The notes under the pieces were generated by a model, which did no database searches, was not told the DNA's origin, and worked only from the letters and a program-made list of their open reading frames with translations. From a virus: DNA of 44,192 nucleotides. The stretch spans positions 1 to 44,192 of IMG/VR virus record IMGVR_UViG_3300020061_000011, one strand, 5' to 3'. The translations under genes were made by a program, and so were the position numbers. Below are positions 6,212 to 16,668 of the stretch, piece after piece (position 1 is the first letter of the stretch; the number at the start of each line of letters is the position of its first letter).

Positions 6212-9200
6212 ATGGCCGTTGTCGTCCAATTTGACGTAACCAAAGCGCAAGCGGATGTAGACCGCCTAGGCGTTAGTATTCTAGGTTTGGGTACAAAGGC
6301 AGCGGAAGCGTCGGCATCCGTTAAGTCTAATTTAGATTTTTCAAGCGGGATCGCGGCCGAGTTCGCGGCGATCAAGAAAGAAATGGATTCCCTGCGCCAG
6401 ACGGCGAAGGGGCTGAACGACGAAATGGGCCTGACCGCTGCCGGCTTGAAGGCATTCGCGGATAAAGGCACAGCAGTCGTCACAGCGATGCAGGCTTCGT
6501 CTAAGGCTGTCGTCGCCAACGTTCAATCGCTACAGCAGAACAACGCTGCTATATCTACGGCGATCAAGAACGAAGAGCTGCTTAGCGCAGCCAAGGCCAA
6601 ATCGAATATACAGTGGGTCACGCAAGAAAAGGTGATCCGCTCGACTATTACTGCGCAAGAGCTGCAACGCGCGGTAACTTCTCAGCTCAACGATCTGGAA
6701 GAGAAAGGCGCGATCACGACGCAGATGAATATGCGTTATCGCGAGCAGATGCGGCAAACCTACTTGAACACCGGCACGGCAGCTGAAAAGCTGTTGCAGA
6801 CGTTAAAGCAGGAAGCCGATCTATTCCAGCGGTCGAACGAATACGTGGTTCGAGCTACAGCCGGATACAAGCTGTTGACTTATCAGCAGCAGCAGTCCGT
6901 GCAGCTGTTCTCGAATATCGGCGTAGCCATGAAGAACACGAACGATCTGTTCGTGAAGGCCGAAACTGCAAATGAGCAATACAACCGTCGTCTGAAGGAT
7001 TTGAATCTTCTTCTGGACAACGGCGTTATCACGCGGGCCAAGTACAATACAGCGGTAGAAAACTCGAATCGTATACTCAACGATTCGATAGCGCAGCAGG
7101 CCAAAGCTGCGGAAGCGATGCGCCTTAAGGCGTATCAAGATTCTGAGGCGGCCAAGCAGGAGAAGGCTGTATCCGACGCCATTCGGAACACGACTGGCGT
7201 TGTGCAGCGTGGACTTGACCCTCTTGCGCAGTATACCGCTCGGCTCCGCGATCTCAACACGGCTCGCGCAGGCGCAACAGACTTTTCTGGTAATCGTGTA
7301 GGACTCTCGCAACAACAGTATATCACCGGGCTCGCTGGCGCACGCGCAGAACTAGAACGAAACATCGCGTCATCAGCTAGAGCAGCAGTCGGACTCAGCG
7401 GCCTCACTCGCGAATTTAGCGTCGGCACTCAGGCGGCAGCGGGATTCCGCGCCGGATTGCAGGGAGCCGGCCTCGGCTTTGGCATCTTCACCGGATCGAC
7501 GATCGCCGTCGCGACGGGCGTCTATGCGCTGTCGAAGGCTATGCGCGAGTCGTTGGGCGCTGGCGCCGAGTTTCAGGAGCGCTTCGCTCGCGCTGGCGCG
7601 ATGCTCGCCGGCTTTCGAGATGCGCTAGGAACTGTATCGCCGCAAGCGCGGCTGCTTAATGTGGAAATTCTCGGCTTAGCCGAGACAACGCGGTTCTCGG
7701 CAAGCGAGATCGCGGATGCAGTGAAAGCGCTGGGCCAAGCCGGCTACGATACCGCGCAGGCAATGCGAGCGCTCCCGACTGTCCTGAATTTGGCGACAGT
7801 TGGCGAGATTAGCACGACCGAAGCGTCTGAACGGCTTGTCAACATTCTTGCGGCATTTGGGCTGCAAGCGGAGAACGCAGCGGAAGTTGCGGACAAGCTA
7901 GGCAAAGCGTCTCTTGTCTCTACTGTCACGATATCCCAGCTTGGTACAGCGTTGGGGTACGTCGGGCAATCTGCGCATTCGGCCGGCATAAGCCTAGAAA
8001 CAACGCTAGGTGGTATTGCGTTCCTGCGCCAGATTGGTATCCAAGCGTCAAAGACCGGTACCGATCTGCGGAATATCATTCAAGACCTTGCGGCGCCGAC
8101 GAAGAGAGCTGCGCAGGCATTGCACGAAGTCGGGCTGGAAAGTTCGCAGTTCTTTAGCGGACCGGGCGGTGCGCTCGATCTGGTACAGACGTTTGAGAAG
8201 TTGCGCGATAAGCTGAAAGATTTCAGTTTGCAGGCGAAAGAAGCGTTTGCGGTCAAGATATTTGATAGCCGTACGGCAGGCGCGTTTTTGGCGTTCATTG
8301 ACCCTGAGAAGCTTGAGATATTTAAGAACTATATAGCGCAAATTGAGAAAGCCCAAGGCGAAATGCAGAGCCTTGTGGACATTATCAATGACAATGCAGT
8401 TACGGCGTTCGCTCAGTTTAAGAACACGCTACAGAATGTTGCTATTAACGCATTCACCGATTATTCCGGCAAGCTTACGGGCGACCTGAAAGAGCTGACA
8501 CAATTCATTCAAGACAACGGACCGAAGATTTCGGAGATCATTTCGTCTGTTGCCTCTAAGATTGTCGATGTAACGGAAGTTATTGTTCGCAACTTCGGAC
8601 TGATAACTTCTGGTCTCGCTGCGTTTACTGGCTTGAAGATCGTTGAAGCTATCGGTTCGTCGCTGGCGGCGCGGATCACAACGTTCATGGGCGCGTATCA
8701 GGCTGCGGCAACTCGCGCGGCTGCGGCCCAAGTAGAGCTGAATCTTACGCAGAATGCCGGTACCGTCGCAGGCATGCGGTATACGGCGGAAATGGAAGCG
8801 GAAATACTTGCCATGAATGGCGTCACCGCCGCTGCTGGACGTGCCGCAGCCGCTACCGGCGCGCTCGGTGTAGCGACCGGGGGCGCGGCAACGGCTGGCG
8901 TCTTGTCGTTGTCTGGCGTGATGCGTGGCGGATTAGCGCTGATTGGCGGATGGCCGACGCTTATTGCGGCAGCAGTGATTGGCGTCGGGTATTTTGCATA
9001 TAAGACGCACGAGGCGAGCAAATCCATTGAAGTCGATCTGAACAAGATCAACATGGATTTCTATCAGTTGCAGGAGGCAATGAAGGCAACGGACACGCTA
9101 GATTTCGCCGGTCTTCGCAGCTTCGGCCAGCAGGTTCAAGGAGAGATAGCAACGCTGGAAGACGCTAATAAAGCGCTTCAGCACAACATCGATCTGATTC

Positions 9201-12200
9201 AGGCGAAAGGCCGCGTATCGCAGGCCACCTACGCTAAGACCGGCTCTACTACGCCGCTGTCCGATGCCGATATTGCTGCGATAGCAACGGCGCGCGCGCA
9301 GATGGAGGGGGTGAATAAGCAGATAGATTTACTGCGCGAACAAGGTGTCAAGCTGAAGACGGAGGAATGGTTTAAGAACGCGGGGACGCAGAAAGCTATC
9401 GAAGGTCTGCAAACTCTGACTACGGAAGCTCAGCAAACTATCTTGACGCTGAGCCCTGTCATGCAGAGTTTCGCGAACGACATCGGAGGTATGTTCCTTC
9501 GTGTTGGTTCCGTTATTACAGGCATGTTCAATACCGCAGGATTCCAAGCTACCAGCTTCTTTAAGCTGATGCAGCCGTTCTTTGAAGATCGGACAGGGCT
9601 CGGCGTAAACCCGACGCCTGCGAAGCCAACTGAAGTTCCGGGCGGCGGTAGCGACGCAGCAGCGGCGCAAGCGGCGCGGATGAAAGAGCTGGCGAACGAG
9701 ATCAAAGGCGTTGTTACGGAGTACGAGAAGGCAACTTCGTCCACGTACGAATTCGATCACGCGTTCAAGAACGTTACGGATTCCATCGACAACCTCAAGA
9801 ACAAGCACGTCGCTGACGAGCTTGCGAAGATCGGCGTGTCCGCAGAGGAAGCGAAGACCGCGCTGGTGTGGAAGGGTGCGGATGTCGTTTTCAAGGATTT
9901 GAAGGCGCGCCTCGTCGAAATCAATCCAGAGTTCTCAAAGCTGAAGACGGTGCAGGCGGACGGCGCGCAACAGTCTAGCAAAGCGGCGGACGCGTATTCG
10001 ATCCTCGCAGATGAAATGACGCGCATCGGCGATGTTTCTCCGGAAGTCGCCGCCGCGCTGAAAGTGATGTTCGATTCTGTGCGCGATCAGGTGCCGGACG
10101 TTCTTAACGGGGTTGCGGACCTACAGGATCGTCTCAACGAAATCAGTACCGGATCGAGCGCGAAACTCGACGCGGTGTTCCGTGTCGATTCCATGCCGTC
10201 GTTCCTTGCGCAGCTGGATAAGGCAAACATTTCCATCAGCGAGTGGGATAAAGGCGCCATCGCCATCGACGCTGCGAACAAATTGCTTGGCGGCTCCACA
10301 AAGTCCGTTGCGAACGCGCTGGCGGAAGTGTCCGACAACCAAGCGGAAGCGAACGCAATGCTGGCGATCAACAACGCCTTGCATGATGCGCCGCAACTTC
10401 GCGATGCGACGGGCCGTCTGAATGCGTACGGTCTGGCGCTGCAAAACGTGTACAACCAGACGACGCAAGGCGCACTGGAATTGCAGAATAAGAACCTGCA
10501 AAACCAGATCGACCTAATCAAGTCTGGCGTCAATGATCTGACGCTGTATAACGAGCTGTGGAAGGCATCCAAGGGCGGCGTGATCGAACTTACGGATGCG
10601 CAAGTCGGGCTCATCAAAACGCAGGAACAGCTGAGCGTGCAGCTCGCGAACCTGCAAGCGCAGCAAGCCGCGTGGAAGCAGCTTGGCGAGGGTATGGCCG
10701 ACGTGTTCGCAAAGGCCGCGACCGGCGCGTATTCCAGCTTTAAAGATGCGTTCGCTGATATCAAGAAGTCGTTCAAGCAACTGCTGTACGATCTGATTAA
10801 GCAAGCAGCAATGCAGCAGATCATGATTTACATGGGCTTCCAGCAAGGCGGCGGAGGCGGAGGCGGTGGCGGTAGTTGGATGAGCATGCTTGGTAGCTTG
10901 TTCGGAAGTTCTACCAGCGGTGGCAGCTCGGGCGCGAACAGTGGATGGACGCTGACTGATCTGGCGGGCATGGCTGCGAGCAACAACACGGGGTATAACG
11001 GAGGCGGGGCCGCAGGCGGCGGCACAGGCGGCGGCTGGTTCGGAACTGCGTCAAACGTCTATAGCGCCGGACGTATGGGTTACAACGCCTATACTGGCGG
11101 CATAGGCAACATGACCAGCGGTATCGGGTCAATGTGGAGCGGAAGCGGGCAAACCATGCCCGGTGCCGGATACTTCGGCTCATCCGTGTACGGCCCCGGA
11201 ATGGCGACGAGCTACGCGCCTACGGCGCTTGGCTACGGTACTGCGGTCGGAGCGGGCCTGTACATGGGCTACAACCGCTACCAGCAGGGCGGAGCGATGG
11301 GCGGCATGGCGGGCGGCGCGACCTACGCAGTGGGCGGCACAGCCCTTGCGCTGGGCGCCGGCTCGATGATGGCCGGTAGCGGCTTCGCGGCCGGCGTCGG
11401 CTCCATGGCGACGGGTGCGACGGCCATGGGCGCGTCCGCAGGCGTTGCGGCAGCGATCCCGATCATCGGGTGGATCGCGCTCGCGATGATGCTGGTTGAC
11501 ATGATGAGCGGCGGAAAGCTGTTTGGCACGGACGCCGTTCCTAAAGGCTTTGGTACGACGATAGGCGTTCAACAGAGCGGCGCCGTAGTTACCAACGAAT
11601 TACACTCTAAAGGCCAGCATGCGCTATTTGGCGGATCGTACTGGGAAAACAGCCCGCTAGACACGACGCCCGAACAACAGGCGATGGCCGATAAAATCCA
11701 GAACAGCATCGAAGCTTCTGGAAAGAAGGCCGCATCCGCGCTTGGCGTCACGATGGCAGAAATGGTATCCGGCGCGTTCACGACCGAGTTCGACACGAAA
11801 GGTAACGTAGAGAGCGAAGTTTCTACCGTCCTCGGTAAAGTCTATACCGAGTCGATGGAAGACTTTATCAAGCGTATGCAGGCTGAACAGGTTGTCGCGC
11901 AGATTGGCGTAAGTATCGCGGCAATGGGCGGCAACGCCGACGAAGCCTCGAAGATCGCCGAACAGTTCCGCTCCGACGCAACGACATTCGCTGACGCGGC
12001 AGCATTCATGCTAAACGCGCAGATCGACATCAAAAACGGTGTTGGTCTTCTTCGTGAAGTTGGTCCCGGCGTGCTGTCGAAGACCGTAGATATCGTTGTC
12101 GAACTGCAACAGCAGAACGAAACGCTTGTTGACACGTACGCCCGTCTGATCGGCGAAGTCAACTTGGTTCAATCGATCATGGATTCGCTCGGCGACGGTT

Positions 12201-14629
12201 TCAACAAGACCGGCGTCGAATTGGTGCAATTCTCCGACGACGTGGTGCAAGCGCTGGGTGGCCTAGACCAAGCGAAGGTAGCTTGGGATTTCTTCACTTT
12301 TGGCATTATGCAAGGTGTGGACAAGGTTTCTCAGGCTACCAGCAGCGGAGCACTGACTTCGCAGCTGGTGTCGCTCGGACTGGATGCGAACACTTCTGCG
12401 GAAGAATTCGCTAAAGCGTTCAAAACCTTCTCTTCGTCGTTGTCTGCGGAAGAGCTGGCGAAGTGGATTCAAGCCGGCGCGGCGATGGGCGCAATCAGCC
12501 AGAGCATGCTGATCCTGCAAGGCTACGCGGATGGCGTCGATCTGACCGGAGTGTTCAGCGCGCAGGCGCAGATGATCCAGCAAGTGAACGCGCAGATCGA
12601 TGCGGCGGCGCGGCTGGGTGCGAGCGAAGAAGAGCTGGCGAAGATGCGCGACTACGGTCGTCAGGCCATAGCCAAGCAGCTTGACGACTTCATGGGCAAC
12701 ATCGAATCTCAAATCGGTAAGTTTGAGGGCGGAGACTGGACGTACCAGTTAAAGCAGATCAACACCCAAATGCGCGCTAACATCGACACGGCGCGTGCAA
12801 TGGGTGCCAGCCAGCAACAGCTGGCTGAGATTCAAAAACTGGCTGCGTATCAGACTGCGCAAGTTATAGCGCAGCTGCAAGCTGCGCTTATTTCAGGCAT
12901 TAAGCAGCTGCACGGCGTAACAGACGACCAGCAGAATAGTGGCGGCGGAAACAGCTTCGATCAGGTTGCAGCAGACGGGCGCAACGCGCTCCTAGATGCG
13001 CAGCGCGAGCTGTACGATGCGGCACAGACCGCAATCAAGAACATCAAGGAATTTCTTGATAGCTTGGATGTTGGCGCGCTATCGCCGGATGGCTGGGATG
13101 TACAGCTGGGTTCGGCCGGATCGCAATTCGATCAAATGCTAGCTGCGGCGCAGGGCGGCGATGTTGATGCGATCCAGAACATTACGAACTATGCGCAAGA
13201 GTATTTGCAGCATGCGCAGGACGCATACGGCAATAGCGTTCAATATCAGGCGATCTTCGATTACGTTACGCAAGCGCTGCAAAGCCTGTCTACTGATCTC
13301 GGCACGATCACAGAGCCGCCGGACTCGAGCACGGGCGGTGGTGGTGGCGGTGGCGGTGGCGCGACTCGCGATATTCTGTCCACAGAGGATCGCTTCCAGT
13401 TAGCGTTCCAGATCGCTAATCAGATAGGCGCGTTGAGTCTTGCGACGGAAGTCAGCATTTACGATTTGATGGATAAATTCGGCACCAGTTTGGGTGAACT
13501 CGCCACCAGCATGGGTATCAACCTTAATCATCTGGACGAGGATACGATCAGCAGCATAACGATGCTGGCGGCAGCACTGAATCTTTCGGCGGTCGATCTG
13601 TTGACGGCGTTAGGCGCTCAACCGGCGGCGATTGGCGCATTCTTTGAAGTCACGGCACAACAGCTTAACGAGGGTAATCTAGCCGGGCTGCAAACTATGG
13701 CGGAAGCGCTGGGTATTAGCGTATTTGACGCAATGACGTTCCTTGGGGCGTCGCTACCGGAAGCGATCAAAGCGAACGGCATTGATATTACAAGCCTCGA
13801 CGCGGTGACCATGCTGAAGCTGGGAGACATCTCGAACATCCTAGGCGTGAGCATCGTTGAGCTGTTGACGGAACTCGGCGTTGATATCGGTAAATTCGCA
13901 CAGCCGTTGGCGGATACGATCCGCGACGACCTGTCTAAGATTCCCAACTTATCCGCAGAAACGATCGCGGGGCTAGACCCGCTGCTAGTTGCACTAGGAA
14001 CGGCGATCACACAGGGCGACCTGACAACGGCGCTGGATTCGATTAACACGTTTATTTCGACGCTTCCCGCAGATCAAGCACTGGCGCTAACGCAGCTGTT
14101 TGGTGCGTTGGGCATCAGCCTTACGGGCGTAGGCACTTCGGTAGATGCGCAGACCGTCGTTCAAAACAACATTGCGCTGAATACGGGCAGTACCGCGTCA
14201 AACATCAGCACGCTGAACGATAACGTGATGACTTATATCAAGGTGCCGCTGGACGAAATTGCGCGTAACACGCGCGCTAGGCCGACTTCACCGACACCGG
14301 GCGAATCTGACAGCACTGCGTTCGGTTTCGGCACCGACGACATGGGGGCATCGCGCGGCAGTTACGAAGTGCCGATCCCGCCGCCGGAAGATATCAACGC
14401 GCGTTCGTCAGAAGGTACAAGCGAAGCCAAGGATCATGCAATAACGGCGACAGAAGAGATGCATGTGACACTCCGCGAGGTTAAAGAAGAACTGCGCGTT
14501 ACTCGCGAGATTGTAGGCGCTAAGTTGGATCGCGGTAATGAAACGCAAGTTGAGACGCGCGACAAGGTACATAAGCTGAACAAGACAACACAGCGTCAAA
14601 CCATTTCCAAGTCGTTTAAACGCAAATGA
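6212..14629 (+). CDS. Tape measure protein (giant, 2805 aa)
   Basis: Sets tail length and is ejected ahead of the DNA. Start ATG 6212 (TAGGG seven bases before) is preferred to ATG 6056 because a terminator lies between them. Residues 20-400 are coiled-coil-rich. Residues about 490-630 hold the conserved tape measure core (for example SLETTLGGIAFLRQIGIQAS and TGTDLRNIIQDL). Hydrophobic segments lie near 423-440, 908-931 and in a Gly/Ala-rich stretch 1600-1766 ending IPIIGWIALAMMLVDMM. A lambda gpH-like C-terminal-domain motif (FKDAFADIKKSFKQLLYDL) occurs at about 1510-1545 in mid-protein, followed by a poly-Gly run. A second Gly run near 2376 precedes helical repeats of about 45 residues (2390-2640). 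At about 0.15 nm per residue the tail would be near 420 nm. Confidence 0.92.
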   Translation: MAVVVQFDVTKAQADVDRLGVSILGLGTKAAEASASVKSNLDFSSGIAAEFAAIKKEMDSLRQTAKGLNDEMGLTAAGLKAFADKGTAVVTAMQASSKAVVANVQSLQQNNAAISTAIKNEELLSAAKAKSNIQWVTQEKVIRSTITAQELQRAVTSQLNDLEEKGAITTQMNMRYREQMRQTYLNTGTAAEKLLQTLKQEADLFQRSNEYVVRATAGYKLLTYQQQQSVQLFSNIGVAMKNTNDLFVKAETANEQYNRRLKDLNLLLDNGVITRAKYNTAVENSNRILNDSIAQQAKAAEAMRLKAYQDSEAAKQEKAVSDAIRNTTGVVQRGLDPLAQYTARLRDLNTARAGATDFSGNRVGLSQQQYITGLAGARAELERNIASSARAAVGLSGLTREFSVGTQAAAGFRAGLQGAGLGFGIFTGSTIAVATGVYALSKAMRESLGAGAEFQERFARAGAMLAGFRDALGTVSPQARLLNVEILGLAETTRFSASEIADAVKALGQAGYDTAQAMRALPTVLNLATVGEISTTEASERLVNILAAFGLQAENAAEVADKLGKASLVSTVTISQLGTALGYVGQSAHSAGISLETTLGGIAFLRQIGIQASKTGTDLRNIIQDLAAPTKRAAQALHEVGLESSQFFSGPGGALDLVQTFEKLRDKLKDFSLQAKEAFAVKIFDSRTAGAFLAFIDPEKLEIFKNYIAQIEKAQGEMQSLVDIINDNAVTAFAQFKNTLQNVAINAFTDYSGKLTGDLKELTQFIQDNGPKISEIISSVASKIVDVTEVIVRNFGLITSGLAAFTGLKIVEAIGSSLAARITTFMGAYQAAATRAAAAQVELNLTQNAGTVAGMRYTAEMEAEILAMNGVTAAAGRAAAATGALGVATGGAATAGVLSLSGVMRGGLALIGGWPTLIAAAVIGVGYFAYKTHEASKSIEVDLNKINMDFYQLQEAMKATDTLDFAGLRSFGQQVQGEIATLEDANKALQHNIDLIQAKGRVSQATYAKTGSTTPLSDADIAAIATARAQMEGVNKQIDLLREQGVKLKTEEWFKNAGTQKAIEGLQTLTTEAQQTILTLSPVMQSFANDIGGMFLRVGSVITGMFNTAGFQATSFFKLMQPFFEDRTGLGVNPTPAKPTEVPGGGSDAAAAQAARMKELANEIKGVVTEYEKATSSTYEFDHAFKNVTDSIDNLKNKHVADELAKIGVSAEEAKTALVWKGADVVFKDLKARLVEINPEFSKLKTVQADGAQQSSKAADAYSILADEMTRIGDVSPEVAAALKVMFDSVRDQVPDVLNGVADLQDRLNEISTGSSAKLDAVFRVDSMPSFLAQLDKANISISEWDKGAIAIDAANKLLGGSTKSVANALAEVSDNQAEANAMLAINNALHDAPQLRDATGRLNAYGLALQNVYNQTTQGALELQNKNLQNQIDLIKSGVNDLTLYNELWKASKGGVIELTDAQVGLIKTQEQLSVQLANLQAQQAAWKQLGEGMADVFAKAATGAYSSFKDAFADIKKSFKQLLYDLIKQAAMQQIMIYMGFQQGGGGGGGGGSWMSMLGSLFGSSTSGGSSGANSGWTLTDLAGMAASNNTGYNGGGAAGGGTGGGWFGTASNVYSAGRMGYNAYTGGIGNMTSGIGSMWSGSGQTMPGAGYFGSSVYGPGMATSYAPTALGYGTAVGAGLYMGYNRYQQGGAMGGMAGGATYAVGGTALALGAGSMMAGSGFAAGVGSMATGATAMGASAGVAAAIPIIGWIALAMMLVDMMSGGKLFGTDAVPKGFGTTIGVQQSGAVVTNELHSKGQHALFGGSYWENSPLDTTPEQQAMADKIQNSIEASGKKAASALGVTMAEMVSGAFTTEFDTKGNVESEVSTVLGKVYTESMEDFIKRMQAEQVVAQIGVSIAAMGGNADEASKIAEQFRSDATTFADAAAFMLNAQIDIKNGVGLLREVGPGVLSKTVDIVVELQQQNETLVDTYARLIGEVNLVQSIMDSLGDGFNKTGVELVQFSDDVVQALGGLDQAKVAWDFFTFGIMQGVDKVSQATSSGALTSQLVSLGLDANTSAEEFAKAFKTFSSSLSAEELAKWIQAGAAMGAISQSMLILQGYADGVDLTGVFSAQAQMIQQVNAQIDAAARLGASEEELAKMRDYGRQAIAKQLDDFMGNIESQIGKFEGGDWTYQLKQINTQMRANIDTARAMGASQQQLAEIQKLAAYQTAQVIAQLQAALISGIKQLHGVTDDQQNSGGGNSFDQVAADGRNALLDAQRELYDAAQTAIKNIKEFLDSLDVGALSPDGWDVQLGSAGSQFDQMLAAAQGGDVDAIQNITNYAQEYLQHAQDAYGNSVQYQAIFDYVTQALQSLSTDLGTITEPPDSSTGGGGGGGGGATRDILSTEDRFQLAFQIANQIGALSLATEVSIYDLMDKFGTSLGELATSMGINLNHLDEDTISSITMLAAALNLSAVDLLTALGAQPAAIGAFFEVTAQQLNEGNLAGLQTMAEALGISVFDAMTFLGASLPEAIKANGIDITSLDAVTMLKLGDISNILGVSIVELLTELGVDIGKFAQPLADTIRDDLSKIPNLSAETIAGLDPLLVALGTAITQGDLTTALDSINTFISTLPADQALALTQLFGALGISLTGVGTSVDAQTVVQNNIALNTGSTASNISTLNDNVMTYIKVPLDEIARNTRARPTSPTPGESDSTAFGFGTDDMGASRGSYEVPIPPPEDINARSSEGTSEAKDHAITATEEMHVTLREVKEELRVTREIVGAKLDRGNETQVETRDKVHKLNKTTQRQTISKSFKRK

Positions 14630-16668
14630 TAGAGATCGCCCAAATAGAATATATGGACCCGTCAACGCACAACATTGGAATGTTGCGCGTCTGTTCGTCA
14701 CCTGACTTTTTCTCTGGCAACGAGCCGTACCAGCCGATCATCCTTGAAAAGCTGGATTTTGAAGGAACCTTGTTCTCGAAAGGAACGACTCAGGGTGACG
14801 CTGAAATCAGCGTTGGCACCTTTGTTCTGACCAACATCGACGGAGCGCTGGACTACCTGCGCACTTACGGTTTTGATGGCCGGGCTATTAGAATCTACCG
14901 TCCCAAAGATAAAGACGATACGGTCCTCAATGCCGCTAATCTGTATTTCACAGGAACAATCAAGTTCCCTGTGTTCTCATGGGATAAAGTGACATTCAAC
15001 ATTTCTAACAGAATGGAGATTGTCAACGTACCTATGCAGCCCATTGGGTTTTTAGGTACAAACATAGGAACTGGCGGCTTAGGCGGGCTTGACGGGTCTT
15101 CCGGGCTGGCAGGAACTACGAAGCCGCAAGTGTGGGGCAGGGTGTGCTGCGCTGAAGGCGCGCTCATCAATGAGTTTTTCCTGCTGTACGGGTTCAACTT
15201 CGATCATGCTGGGCTGCATAAGCCTGTGTTTAATTTTTATAACGTTTGGGTAAAAGGTATACGCTACTTGCGAGATGCGGATTACCACGATACAACCGCA
15301 TTGGCGAACGCGACCATACTTCCCGGCTTTTTCGGCACATGTCTAGCCATGGGCGTACTGCGTTTAGGTAGCACGCCGGCATCGAACGGGCGCGTAGTCG
15401 CAGACGTGGCCGACATGGACGAGCCGTTCAATACTGCGGGGCAGGTGATAGAACGTATTCTAAAGGCCAATGCTAGCTTTGTTGAAGGCGTCGATTACAA
15501 TTCCAGCGGCCTGCAAACCATGGACGATTTCAATCAATGCCCTGTCGGTTACTACGTTACGGATAACGTAGTTATAGGCGAGGTAGTGAACATGCTTGCG
15601 GATTCTATCGGCGGATGGTTTCTTCCGGACGCGGCAGGCGTTTTTCAGTTCGGCATCGTTGATCTGCCGACGCAGCTTATGCAGGGCGGCAACGTACCAG
15701 TCATGACTTTGACTCGCCGCAACTGGCTAGACTCTATCGAGCGCGTTCCGGTTAATGACCAGAATGAGAACATTCCGGCGTTTTCAGTGGAGTTGCAGCA
15801 TACGCGCAACTGGACTCCGCAAGATAGCGGAAGTCTCGCGGATGCTGTAGGTATCACGGATCGCCTGTTTTTCACTAATCAATATCGTTCCTCGCGAAAG
15901 ACGAATGACAGCATAAAGGAGCTGCATCCGCTCGCTCCTAGCCTGAAGTATACGACACTGCTTAACCGTCAATTGTATTACGCGCTGGTAAACGGGGATT
16001 TCTCTATTCCTGTTGCTACAGCCGGTAACGGCTGGACGGCAACAGGATTGGGGCTGTCTACCACGCAAGGCGCTGGATTTATCGAGGTTACGCCTAGCGG
16101 CGTGGTAGCAAGGATCGAGCAGTATTTTGGGTACAACAGCGACGTGTTCCCCGGCACGATAGAGATAGGCTTTAGCGTAGCGGCCACGTATACTGTGCTC
16201 ATGGAAGTTCGACGAGGACTTGGCGGCGGAACCCTGATTTATAGCGAAACTATCTCAACTTCCTCTGTCGATCGGGACTACATTCGATCATTCGTTTTAC
16301 CGTACGGGCTTGGTAGCGTCACCGGTCAGCTGACAATTCGCTTTAGCTCGGTCAACACGTCTACGCCGTTCAAAATAGGAACGATCTTTCTTCGCACGGT
16401 ACAGCAAGGCAAACCGCCGGATGAAGAAGCGCAGCGTCGTCTTACGAAAGAGTCAGCATTCACCGAACGTTTCACGCTCACTGTCGCAAACCAGTTTGTT
16501 ACCGATTTCGGGTTACAAGTCGGTAAAATTGTAATTCTTCAAGACGATAAACGTTTTGACCTGTTAGTGGGTCGTCCGTACCTTATCATTGGAACGCAGC
16601 TGGACGACGACAATTACGTTACTGAGCTGGACGTATGGGGGCTAGGTACAAATGTCACTAACAGCTAA
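14626..16668 (+). CDS. Minor tail / tail-tip protein
   Basis: A 680-residue protein of beta-rich composition, starting in an ATGA overlap with the tape measure stop. The order tape measure, then this gene, then a 291-residue partner matches the distal-tail and tail-hub module of siphoviruses. Visible features: an N-terminal domain (1-140) resembling distal-tail modules with paired beta strands (AISVGTFVLTNIDGALDYL), a Gly-rich loop GTGGLGGLDGSSGLAG near 150, a central region with YYVTDNVVIGEVVNMLADSIGGWF typical of hub proteins, and a jelly-roll-like segment (about 450-580, STSSVDRDYIRSFVLPYGLG). It ends with a beta-rich YLIIGTQLDDDNYVTELDVWG as hub proteins often do. Exact role (distal tail versus hub) is not decidable by eye. 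Confidence 0.6.
   Translation: MIEIAQIEYMDPSTHNIGMLRVCSSPDFFSGNEPYQPIILEKLDFEGTLFSKGTTQGDAEISVGTFVLTNIDGALDYLRTYGFDGRAIRIYRPKDKDDTVLNAANLYFTGTIKFPVFSWDKVTFNISNRMEIVNVPMQPIGFLGTNIGTGGLGGLDGSSGLAGTTKPQVWGRVCCAEGALINEFFLLYGFNFDHAGLHKPVFNFYNVWVKGIRYLRDADYHDTTALANATILPGFFGTCLAMGVLRLGSTPASNGRVVADVADMDEPFNTAGQVIERILKANASFVEGVDYNSSGLQTMDDFNQCPVGYYVTDNVVIGEVVNMLADSIGGWFLPDAAGVFQFGIVDLPTQLMQGGNVPVMTLTRRNWLDSIERVPVNDQNENIPAFSVELQHTRNWTPQDSGSLADAVGITDRLFFTNQYRSSRKTNDSIKELHPLAPSLKYTTLLNRQLYYALVNGDFSIPVATAGNGWTATGLGLSTTQGAGFIEVTPSGVVARIEQYFGYNSDVFPGTIEIGFSVAATYTVLMEVRRGLGGGTLIYSETISTSSVDRDYIRSFVLPYGLGSVTGQLTIRFSSVNTSTPFKIGTIFLRTVQQGKPPDEEAQRRLTKESAFTERFTLTVANQFVTDFGLQVGKIVILQDDKRFDLLVGRPYLIIGTQLDDDNYVTELDVWGLGTNVTNS

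Noticed and set aside
10087-10824. 245-codon open frame on the - strand inside the tape measure gene
   Set aside because: Ser/Ala/Cys-rich product, no Shine-Dalgarno, and fully opposite a strongly supported gene; codon-bias shadow.
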